Shown in pieces: positions 45,901 through 57,900 of a stretch of 64,000 nucleotides of DNA (position 1 is the stretch's first letter; every line of letters starts with the position of its first letter). A program made the translations under genes and the position numbers. Below the pieces are notes generated by a model. That model was given only the letters and a program-made list of their open reading frames with translations, had not been told where the DNA came from and did not search any database. Source of the stretch: Macrostomum hystrix (Eukaryota > Platyhelminthes > Macrostomidae). The stretch is taken from the NCBI GenBank assembly GCA_950097015.1, contig CATNEN010000003.1, positions 2,851,001-2,915,000 on the forward strand, in the 5' to 3' direction.

Positions 45901-48900
45901 TAATAGCCTCTCTAATAGCCTCTCTAACAGTCACTCTAATAGTCTCTCTAATAGTCTCTCTAAGAGTCACTCTATTAGCCTCTTATCTGCAGGGCGGTCC
46001 GACGGCTCTATTAGCCTCTCTAATAGCCTCTCTAATAGCCTCTCTAACAGTCACTCTAATAGTCTCTCTAATAGTCACTCTAATAGCCTCTCTAATAGCC
46101 TCTCTAATAGTCACTCTAATAGCCTCTCTAATAGCCTCTCTAATAGTCACTCTAATAGTCTCTCTAATAGTCACTCTAATAGTCACTCTAATAGTCACTC
46201 TAATAGTCACTCTAATAGCCTCTCTAATAGCCTCTCTAATAGTATCTATTAGAGACTATCTTTAATAGCCTCTCTAATAGCCTCTCTAACAGTCACTCTA
46301 ACAGTCACTCTAACAGTCACTCTAACAGTCACTCTAATAGTCAACCTAATAGCTTCTCGGATTGTCTCTCTAACAGTCTCTCTAATAGTCTCTCTAATAG
46401 CCTCTCTAATAGCCTCTCTAATAGTCTCTCTAAGAGTCACTCTATTAGCCTCTCTAATAGCCTCTCTAATAGTCACTCTAACAGTCACTCTAACAGTCAC
46501 TCTAACAGTCACTCTAAGAGTCACTCTATTAGCCTCTCTAATAGCCTCTCTAATAGCCTCTCTAATAGCCTCTCTAATAGCCTCTCTAACAGTCACTCTA
46601 ATAGTCTCTCTAATAGTCTCTCTAAGAGTCACTCTATTAGCCTCTCTAATAGCCTCTCTAATAGCCTCTCTAATAGCCTCTCTAATAGCCTCTCTAATAG
46701 TATCTATTAGTGACTATCTTTAATAGTCTCTCTAATAGTCGTTATACTATTCACAAAAAATGTACTTTCTGTTGTATGTAACATATATGCTACATGCTAA
46801 TATCTTAGATATTAGAAAAAGTGAAGTCTTTATAACAAATAGCGACTCTTGGCTATCAATGCAATGCTAGTCTCACACTTGAGTTAATTCTTATTCTCAC
46901 ACAAAGCACTCAACAGCTCTGGAGACAACAGAGCCCACAGGCGCATAGGAATGCTATGTAAGAATCAGTAATAATTAATCTCTTATCAATGATTGCTGCC
47001 CGACTGTACTCAGCATGTGTCCCATGACTCAAACCCATAATGCACCATTCGGCCAGCATGTCTATGGTGGGCATTAACCAATTGTTGATGTCTTCAAGCC
47101 CTAAAAAGAGCTAGATTTTGAAGAATTTGCAGGAATCTCTGTTGCACTGATACACCATTTTGGTGTGTAGCTATACTGTTACATTAGAAAATGATTGATT
47201 AGCTAGTACTGGCCATCTCCAATTACATTTGAGCAAGGATTTGTGCTCAAAATTGGCGACTTCGTAGGCAGCGACAACTATAGGATTACTTTTATCGCAT
47301 CGCATTATCTATTATAGCGACTGTACATCTGTTGTACGTTATGCATGATTGTTATAGTGGGCTAAACTTCTTGCACTTGAAGTTTGTATAGGCAGACTGG
47401 TGGCAGCTTTGGCTAGAGCTTTGGACTTTTAAATGGGAGGTCAGGAGATCGAATCTCAGCCCAAAGGAAGGCGAATTACGCTTTTGAGCAAGACACCTAA
47501 TTCATTAGTTCCTCCAGCTGTAAATTTAGGGTGACTGTGGCTTTTAGGATAAGATTTGGCGCCATTTTAGACTTAGATTTGGCGATATTTTAGACTTAGA
47601 TTTGGCGCAATTAGAAGCTTAGATTTGGCGCCATTTTAAGCTTAGATTTGGCGCCATTTTAAGCTTAGATTTGGCGCCATTTTAGGCTTAGATTTGGTGC
47701 CATTTTAGGCTTAGATTCGGCGCCATTTTAAGCTTAGATTTGGTGCCATTTTAGGCTTAGATTCGGCGCCATTTTAAGCTTAGATTTGGTGCCATTTTAG
47801 GCTTAGATTTGGCGCCATTTTAAGCTTAGATTTGGCGCCATTTTAGACTTTTGTGTGCCATTTTACTGAGACGCTATTTGGACTTCTATAGTTTCAGACT
47901 TCTATAGCCATTTCGATCTATCATTTCTGTTGCTCTTTTTTAAAGCAAAGCCATTATTGGTCGATGTGCTTTGTCTGCCGATAAATGAAAAGGGTGACGA
48001 AACTACACAGAACTTCCATTAAAATCTGGACGCGATTTACACGCAATGCGACAAAAACAAAGAAGAATGCTGGCTTATAAATGCTACATTTTATAGCTAA
48101 CGACCTTAAATAACATTTAGCAGCAAAGTGGTAAATGCTTTCATTCATATTTTCGATTCCGATTAGTTTTTGCACTAAAATCTAACTCAGAACCCGGACG
48201 TGATAAAATCTTTGGTTTGTGCTGGCGTAAAAAGGCGTTTTCTGAGACTCTTTGTTACGAAATATTAAAGCGGGTAAATCAGACTATGTGTTTTCCGGTA
48301 TATCAATTAACAAGGATTCGCTCTACCCCTCACTAACTCTCTAGTCTCCACTCTCCCCTTCTTCAACTCTATCCTTCTCCCTCTCTCCCACTCTCTGTCT
48401 CCCTCTCACCCACTCTCTGTCTCCCTCTCACCCACTCTCTGTCTCCCTCTCTCCCACTCTCTGTCTCACTCTCTCCCACTCTCTGTCTCCCTCTCATCCA
48501 GTCTCTGTCTCCCTCTCTCCCACTCTCTGTCTCCCTCTCACCCACTCTCTGTCTCCCTCTCACCCAGTCTCTGTCTCCCTCTCTCCCACTCTCTGTCTCA
48601 CTCTCTCCCACTCTCTGCCTCACTCTCTCCCACTCTCTGTCTCCCTCTCTCCCACTCTCTGCCTCACTCTCTCCCACTCTCTGTCTCCCTCTCTCCCACT
48701 CTCTGTCTCCCTCTCTCGCACTCTCTGTCTCCCTCTCTCGCACTCTCTGTCTCCCTCTCTCGCACTCTCTGTCTCCCTCTCTCGCACTCTCTGTCTCCCT
48801 CTCTCGCACTCTCTGTCTCCCTCTCTCGCACTCTCTGTCTCCCTCTCTCGCACTCTCTGTCTCCCTCTCTCGCACTCTCTGTCTCCCTCTCTCGCACTCT

Positions 48901-51900
48901 CACCGAATTTATTATCCAATGAAAACATTTAGCAATTTGAGTTGATCGCATTTATCATCTCAAACACTGAGCCCTGTAAATTAAAGTTGTTAAACCATAA
49001 AACTAAGCTCAGCAATGCCCTGAATGCATTCCAGAACTTGCAGTGTCATAAAATTTTCAAATCAATAATTTCTAGCCGAGTTATAAAATGGTCGCTAAAA
49101 CAATTTTCAAAAATGAGCCCCAGTCATCTCTAAATTCTCTCACACGCAACCCCCCACCGGCCGAGATAAGCAGGCAAACTTAACACCCCACCCCACTCCG
49201 CGCCTAACATCAAAGCATCAGTCAGTTTTAGCCGGCTTTCATCTTCTCAGGCACTCAAGCTAGGCTAGCAGTCACGTGACGCATAGCTATTACGCAACCA
49301 CATTTATATCGGCCATTAGCAGTCACCCCAAAGTTGGCTTTTCCCCTATAATTTTTTACCAAATCGTGTTCTCCTATTCGATCTTCTCTGTGGCAGAGGG
49401 ACCTACCAACAAAGGTGATTTTGAATTTCCCTGGTGACAGCGAAGAAAAATGGGCCACAGACAAAGGGGGGATTCTTTTCACAGATAAAAATCTGTCTTC
49501 CAAATCCCTGTCAAAATTGACTTTTGTCCACCAATTGTCAAATTAAGCTTGAATGCTATTAGTGTGGCTTCAAATAACGCAGCTGTTTCCAGGAGTTTAC
49601 ACCTGAACAAAAAGAGAAGTTTTCAAAAGAAATTTGAAGCCATAAAATTTAGCAGGGAATTAGGTTAACAAACTGGGAGTGTAATAACTGCTACTAAAAG
49701 GCTAGGATTTCTGCAATCCCTGCAGAACCAACTGATCATCAATCTTTGTGCCAGGGCTTATAGCTATAATCCATGCATCAATGCTTTCGGTCGGGCAAAA
49801 AAATTAGAGATTTCCCAGTTTGATACCGCCAATGCCTCCCTAAGTGACTGCAACAACTGCTGCAGAACTCTGCGCTTGTGTCACCTGGCCAGTCTAAGAT
49901 CTTCTCTAGCTTCCATCTATCTCTCCTCTGTCTACCTTAGTTCCTCTTATGGCTGTTGATCAATTTTCTGTTGCTTCTTCTAAAAACTTAAGTCAGTGGA
50001 AAGAAGGAAAATGCTTTCCTCCGCTCTTCCTATTCCCCTTTTTTAAATTTACTTTCATCCGCTCTCTCCTTCCTCTCATCCGCTCTCTCCTTCCTCTCAT
50101 CCGCTCTCTCCTTCCTCTCATCCGCTCTCTCCTTCCTCTCATCCGCTCTCTCCTTCCTCTCATCCGCTCTCTCCTTCCTCTCATCCGCTCTCTCCTTCCT
50201 CTCATCCGCTCTCTCCTTCCTCTCATCCGCTCTATCCTTCCTCTCACCCGCTTTCTCCTTCCTCTCATCCGCTCTCTCCTTCCTCTCACCCGCTCTATCC
50301 TTCCTCTCACCCGCCCTATCCTTCCTCTCATCCGCTCTATCCTTCCTCTCATCCGCTCTATCCTTCCTCTCACCCGCTTTCTCCTTCCTCTCATCCGCTC
50401 TCTCCTTCCTCTCATCCGCTCTCTCCTTCTTCTCATCCGCTCTCTCCTTCCTCTCATCCGCTCTCTCCTTCCTCTCATCCGCTCTCTCCTTCCTCTCATC
50501 CGCTCTCTCCTTCCTCTCATCCGCTCTCTCCTTCCTCTCATCCGCTCTCTCCTTCCTCTCATCCGCTCTCTCCTTCCTCTCATCCGCTCTCTCCTTCCTC
50601 TCATCCGCTCTATCCTTCCTCTCACCCGCTTTCTCCTTCCTCTCATCCGCTCTCTCCTTCCTCTCACCCGCTCTATCCTTCCTCTCACCCGCCCTATCCT
50701 TCCTCTCATCCGCTCTATCCTTCCTCTCATCCGCTCTATCCTTCCTCTCACCCGCTTTCTCCTTCCTCTCATCCGCTCTCTCCTTCCTCTCATCCGCTCT
50801 CTCCTTCCTCTCATCCGCTCTCTCCTTCCTCTCATCCGCTCTCTCCTTCCTCTCATCCGCTCTCTCCTTCCTCTCACCCGCTCTATCCTTCCTCTCATCC
50901 GCTCTATCCTTCCTCTCACCCGCCTTATCCTTCCTCTCATCCGCTCTATCCTTCCTCTCACCCGCCTTATCCTTCCTCTCATCCGCTCTATCCTTCCTCT
51001 CACCCGCCTTATCCTTCCTCTCACCCGCTCTATCCTTCCTCTCATCCGCCCTATCCTTCCTCTCATCCGCTCTATCCTTCCTCTCATCCGCTCTATCCTT
51101 CCTCTCATCCGCTCTATCCTTCCTCTCATCCGCCCTATCCTTCCTCTCATCCGCTCTCTCCTTCCTCTCATCCGCTCTCTCCTTCCTCTCATCCGCTCTA
51201 TCCTTCCTCTCATCCGCTCTATCCTTCCTCTCATCCGCTCTCTCCTTCCTCTCATCCGCTCTATCCTTCCTCTCACCCGCTCTATCCTTCCTCTCATCCG
51301 CTCTATCCTTCCTCTCACCCGCCTTATCCTTCCTCTCATCCGCTCTATCCTTCCTCTCATCCGCTCTATCCTTCCTCTCATCCGCTCTCTCCTTCCTCTC
51401 ATCCGCTCTATCCTTCCTCTCATCCGCTCTATCCTTCCTCTCACCCGCTTTCTCCTTCCTCTCACCCGCCTTATCCTTCCTCTCATCCGCTCTATCCTTC
51501 CTCTCACCCGCCTTATCCTTCCTCTCACCCGCCTTATCCTTCCTCTCATCCGCTCTATCCTTCCTCTCACCCGCCTTATCCTTCCTCTCATCCGCTCTCT
51601 CCTTCCTCTCACCCGCTCTCTCCTTCCTCTCATCCGCTCTATCCTTCCTCTCACCCGCTTTCTCCTTCCTCTCATCCGCTCTCTCCTTCCTCTCACCCGC
51701 TCTATCCTTCCTCTCACCCGCCCTATCCTTCCTCTCATCCGCTCTATCCTTCCTCTCATCCGCTCTATCCTTCCTCTCACCCGCTTTCTCCTTCCTCTCA
51801 TCCGCTCTCTCCTTCCTCTCATCCACTCTCTCCTTCCTCTCATCCGCTCTCTCCTTCCTCTCATCCGCTCTCTCCTTCCTCTCATCCGCTCTCTCCTTCC

Positions 51901-54900
51901 TCTCATCCGCTCTCTCCTTCCTCTCATCCGCTCTATCCTTCCTCTCACCCGCTTTCTCCTTCCTCTCATCCGCTCTCTCCTTCCTCTCACCCGCTCTATC
52001 CTTCCTCTCACCCGCCCTATCCTTCCTCTCATCCGCTCTCTCCTTCCTCTCATCCGCTCTATCCTTCCTCTCACCCGCGTTCTCCTTCCTCTCATCCGCT
52101 CTATCCTTCCTCTCACCCGCCTTATCCTTCCTCTCATCCGCTCTATCCTTCCTCTCACCCGCCTTATCCTTCCTCTCATCCGCTCTATCCTTCCTCTCAC
52201 CCGCCTTATCCTTCCTCTCACCCGCTCTATCCTTCCTCTCATCCGCCCTATCCTTCCTCTCATCCGCTCTATCCTTCCTCTCATCCGCTCTATCCTTCCT
52301 CTCATCCGCTCTATCCTTCCTCTCATCCGCCCTATCCTTCCTCTCATCCGCTCTCTCCTTCCTCTCATCCGCTCTCTCCTTCCTCTCATCCGCTCTATCC
52401 TTCCTCTCATCCGCTCTATCCTTCCTCTCATCCGCTCTCTCCTTCCTCTCATCCGCTCTATCCTTCCTCTCACCCGCTCTATCCTTCCTCTCATCCGCTC
52501 TATCCTTCCTCTCACCCGCCTTATCCTTCCTCTCATCCGCTCTATCCTTCCTCTCACCCGCCTTATCCTTCCTCTCATCCGCTCTATCCTTCCTCTCACC
52601 CGCCTTATCCTTCCTCTCACCCGCTCTATCCTTCCTCTCATCCGCCCTATCCTTCCTCTCATCCGCTCTATCCTTCCTCTCATCCGCTCTATCCTTCCTC
52701 TCATCCGCTCTATCCTTCCTCTCATCCGCCCTATCCTTCCTCTCATCCGCTCTCTCCTTCCTCTCATCCGCTCTATCCTTCCTCTCATCCGCTCTATCCT
52801 TCCTCTCACCCGCTCTATCCTTCCTCTCATCCGCTCTCTCCTTCGTCTCATCCGCTCTATCCTTCCTCTCACCCGCTCTATCCTTCCTCTCATCCGCTCT
52901 ATCCTTCCTCTCACCCGCTCTATCCTTCCTCTCATCCGCTCTCTCCTTCCTCTCATCCGCCCTATCCTTCCTCTCACCCGCTTTCTCCTTCCTCTCATCC
53001 GCTCTCTCCTTCCTCTCACCCGCTCTCTCTTTCCTCTAATGCGCTGTCTCCTACCTCCGACCTTACTTATCCTCTCATACCTTTGCAAATTCATAATGTT
53101 TAGAGAATTTTTCGGCTTTATTTGAAACAACTAGAAAAATATCTCTTTCCTAGAAACAAATAGATTTCCTAGAACAGAATCGTAAAAAACTACCTCAACT
53201 GTGACTACGCTTTCCCTTAAGAACTAGCCAACAGTTCTTAAGGCTGATTGCAAAAAGCAATTTACACCTAAGAAGTGTACGGCACACTGTTCTAAAAAGA
53301 AATAGAATTAGAAAAGTGGGATACAAAAAGAAAATGAAGACACCAAAATTGAAAGTGTGTTTTCAGGCTCCGTAAAATTTCTTACAGAAGAAGCAAATTA
53401 TGAAAGACAAGAGTCTTCCGAGGACAAGGCAGGGATGAAGTTTCTCGATCTTGCCCTTAATTATCTGCACTTGTTTTTGCTAGTCTCGCCCAAACAATCT
53501 GGTGGCCATATTTTATAAATCGAGAAAATTCTTGAAGGCCAGAAACCCCAGAGGTGTGGAGATAAATTGTTCCGGCGGGTTGCGAACTTTGTGAAGCCGT
53601 TGCTTTCAGAAGAACTAGAACAAGAACTAGATTTTCTTGGATTTTTAAGTTAAAATTGTAATCTTTACCAAAGATTTTAATTGCTAGTAAACTCTGTGAT
53701 TTTTCGTAACTTTGAGTTGATTGTACTAGTATAAGTTTAGCAAAGCAACATCTATTTAATACACTTTCCACATTGTTGCAGTCACGTTTTTAGTTAAGTG
53801 CTTTAAATAAAACAGAACAGAGACTGGCAGTAAAAAATGATAGAAAATTGAGTGAATTTTTTACCGGTAGCATTTTTAAATTATTTATCTGTGACCAGGC
53901 GATCCTGAAATTTTTTTCTAATTTTCCAAGAAAACCGTTTTTACGCGTTCAATCCAAAATGCGGGTAATAATTTTTCTAAATTTTATTCATTTTAATCCG
54001 AAAATTAGAAAGCCAAAATCTCTTAAACCGAAACTTCCTACACCTAAAACGTCCCCCAACCCGAAACTTCCCCAAACCCGAAACTTCCCCAAACCCAAAA
54101 CTTCCTTAAACCCGAAACTTCCCCAAACCCGAAACTTTCTAAAACCCAAAACTTCCACCAACCCGAAACTTCCCCAAAACCAGAAGCTTCCCCAAACCCG
54201 AAACTTCCTTAAACCCGATACTTCCTTAAACCCTAAACTTCCTTAAACCCGAAACTTCCACCAACCCGAAACTTCCCCAAACCCTAAGCTTCCCCAAACC
54301 CGAAACTTCCTTAAACCCGAAACTTCCTTAAACCCGAAACTTCCACCAACCCGAAACTTCCCCAAAGCCAGAAGCTTCCCCATACCCCAAACCTCCCCCA
54401 ACCCGAAACTTCCCCACACCCGAAACTTCCCCAAACCCTAAGCTTCCCCAAACCCGAAACTTCCCCAAACCCTAAGCTTCCCCAACCCGAAACTTCCTTA
54501 AACCCGAAACTTCCTTAAACCCGAAACTTCCTTAAACCCGAAACTTCCCCAAACCCGAAACATCCCCAAACCCCAAACCCCCCAACCCGAAACTTCCTTA
54601 AACCCGAAACTTCCTTAAACCCGAAACTTCCTTAAACCCGAAACTTCCTTAAACCCGAAACTTCCTTAAACCCGAAACTTCCTTAAACCCGAAACTTCCT
54701 TAAACCAGAAACTTCCTCCAACCCGCAACTTCCCCAAACCCTAAGCTTCCCCAAACCCGAAACTTCCCCAAACCCGAAACTTCCTTAAACCCGAAACTTC
54801 CCCAAATCCGAAACTTCCTTTAAACCCGAAACTTCCTTAAACCCTAAGCTTCCCCAAACCCGAAACTTCCTTAAACCCGAAACTTCCCCAAATCCGAAAC

Positions 54901-57900
54901 TTCCTTTAAACCCCAAACCTCCTCCAAACCAGAAACTTCCCCACACCCGAAACTTCCCCAAACCCGAAACTTACCCAAACCCGAAGCTTCCCCAAACCCG
55001 AAACTTCCCCAAACCCGAAACTTCCTTAAACCCGAAACTTCCCCAAATCCGAAACTTCCTTTAAACCCGAAACTTCCTTAAACCCTAAGCTTCCCCAAAC
55101 CCGAAACTTCCTTAAACCCGAAACTTCCCCAAATCCGAAACTTCCTTTAAACCCCAAACCTCCTCCAAACCAGAAACTTCCCCACACCCGAAACTTCCCC
55201 AAACCCGAAACTTCCCCAAACCCGAAACCTCCCCGAACCCGAAATTCCTCAAACCTGAAACTTCCCCAAACCCTAAGCTTCCCCAAACCCGAAACTTCCC
55301 CAAACCCGAAACTTCCCCAAACCCGAAACTTCCCCAAACCCGAAACTTCCCCAAACCCGAAACTTCCTTAAACCCGAAACTTCCTTAAACCTGAAACTTC
55401 TTCAAACCCTGGCACAGTATAAGAACCCACGAAATAGAATTTAATCAATCAAAATATTCTGCGTTCTCAGCTCGAAACTGTAAGATTTGGATTCAAACCG
55501 AACCAGGTGATCGAAGTTAAAAATCTATGATATATAGAGGCGAAAGAAAAAATCAAGAAAAATCACGGAAGCGTAATCGAAGCGGTTAGGGAAGTAGAGA
55601 TTTGAGAATGGGATAACCTGATGTTGCCTAAATTCTAAAAACAACAGGTGTGAGTCATCGTGTAGGTTTGGCTATAGTGAAGTATGGTCGGTCATTTTTT
55701 AAGAGAAATTTGTAACGCTTCGTTAGCGATTAACCTGGACCTCTTTCTTCAGTGGAACAAAGTGGGTTCTCTCTCTCTCTCTCTCGTTTTCTCATTCTCT
55801 TCTTTTGGCAATGATGAATTTCGCGTTTTATTTTCTTTGCTTTATTTGGTTCGTTTTCCCGATATTGGCTCACCTGAATCCTTTGAATTATTTCTCTTTC
55901 TTCCGATTAACTATTTAAGTTAGAACATTTTCGAAAGAAAAATAATTTAATAACTCTTGCAAAACCGGATTACTTTGACTTGGAAAAGGAAAGGTAAAAT
56001 TAGATCGACAAGATTAGAGGATTCACCGATTTTGAAATCTGGAGGCATAAAGGGGAGGCAAGAAGGCCCTTACTAAAATCCCCCATAAAGCCCCCAAAAA
56101 CAAGTCATAATCGAATAGAAAATGTTTGGCTTCGACTCTGCTTGGAGTTGTCAAAACTAGGGATTTCCCAATTGAGGGATTTCCTAATCAAGGGATTTCC
56201 GCATCAAGGGATTTCCCGATCAATGGATTTCCCAATCAAGGGGTTTCCTACTCAAGGTATTTCCAGATCAAGGTATTTCCCGATCAATGGATTTCCCAAT
56301 CAAGGGGTTTCCTACTCAAGGGATTTCCAGATCAAGGGATTTCCCAATCAAGGGGTTTCCTACTCAAGGGATTTCCAGATCAAGGGATTTCCCAATCAAG
56401 GGGTTTCCTACTCAAGGGATTTCCAGATCAATGGATTTCCCAATCAAGGGGTTTCCTACTCAAGGGATTTCCAGATCAATGGATTTTCCAATCAAGGGGT
56501 TTCCTACTCAAGGGATTTCCAGATCAAGGGATTTCCCAATCAAGGGGTTTCCTACTAAAGAGGTTTCCTAATCAAGGGATTTCTCAATCAAGAGATTTTT
56601 AAATCAAGGGATTTCCAGATCAAGGGATTTCCAGATCAAGGGATTTCCAGATCAAGGGATTTACAGATCAAGGGATTTCCAGATCAAGGGATTTCCCAAT
56701 CGAGGGATTTCCCAATCAAGGGGTTTCCTACTCAAGGGATTTCCAGATCAATGGATTTCCCAATCAAGGGGTTTCCTACTCAAGGGATTTCCAGATCAAG
56801 GGATTTCCCAATCAAGGGGTTTCCTACTAAAGGGGTTTCCTAATCAAGGGATTTCTCAATCAAGAGATTTCCAAATCAAGGGATTTCCAGATTAAGGGAT
56901 TTCCCAATCGAGGGATTTCCCAATCGAGGGGCTTCCTAAGCAAGGGATTTACAGATCAAGGGATTTCCCAATCAAGGGATTTCCAAATCAAGGGGTTTCC
57001 TAATCAAGGGATTTCTCAATCAAGGGATTTCTCAATCAAGGGATTTCCAGATCAAGGGATTTCCCAATCGAGGGATTTCCCAATCGAGGGGCTTCCAAAT
57101 CAAGGGATTTCTCAATCAAGGGATTTCCAAATAAAGGGATTTCCTAATCAAGTGATTTTTGAATCAACGGATTTCTAAATCAAGGGATTTTCCGAAAAGC
57201 ATATCTATTATAAATTTTCTGGATTTCTAATTCTAACATAAGATTTCTTTCTTTTTAAAGAGATTTCCCGAGAAGAATCAAAGATATTTCTTAACTTGCG
57301 AATTTGTTTGAAATAAAATCTTGGAAAAAATTCTTTTCATTTAAAAAGTAGTTTAAGAAACTTTTGTTGGATAGAAAAAACACCTATACTATGCCTAGCA
57401 ACTGAACTTTTTATTGAATAAGAAAAAAAACGAGACACCGGATAAGATGCGGCATGCGGGCGTCAGTTTGATGGACAGCCAGACTATGGCTGCAGGCCAC
57501 AATGTCCAGTAGAATCTGGCATTGAAAGTGTGGATTATCCACCTAACCCCAGCCCGTCCGCCCCATTTGCCACTCGGCAATAAAGGCATTGCCGATAAAT
57601 TATTAATGTCCCTTCGCCATCCGTCTTACCTCTGCCGCTCTCTCTCTCCCATTCTATTTCAGGTCTTAACAAAGCTCTCACACCCAAATTCCGTCTTCTT
57701 CTGCCAGCTTAGCATAGGTGAGACTCCTATAAAAATGGGATTGCGTGCCACAGTCACTAATAGGCGGTTTAGGGGGGAGAGAAATGTGCTTCAGAGTTGG
57801 CAGTAAAATGGGTGGACATTGCCAACCAAGGCATTCTCTCTCTCTACACTTTCCTGGAGCTGTAGGCCAAAAACATTGCCGAGAAAAGTGAAAGGCCGTC

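Noticed and set aside
44442-46632. Ala/Ile/Arg/Glu repeat proteins on the minus strand
   Set aside because: 12-bp repeat frames without start context, splice sites or signal peptide.
44701-46720. The TATCTATTAGAGACTATC spacers as transposon terminal repeats
   Set aside because: They recur at many irregular distances with no target duplications and are better explained as inverted units within the array.
49949-53125. 1,058-residue plus-strand and 1,045-residue minus-strand proteins
   Set aside because: The frames are products of a 21-bp tandem repeat lying in an intron; three overlapping frames are open, as expected without selection.
57662-57719. A 58-nt exon between a strong acceptor and a GTGAGACT donor in the large intron
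   Set aside because: 58 nt would shift the phase-1 frame between the signal-peptide exon and the Ig exon, and the peptide shows no domain.
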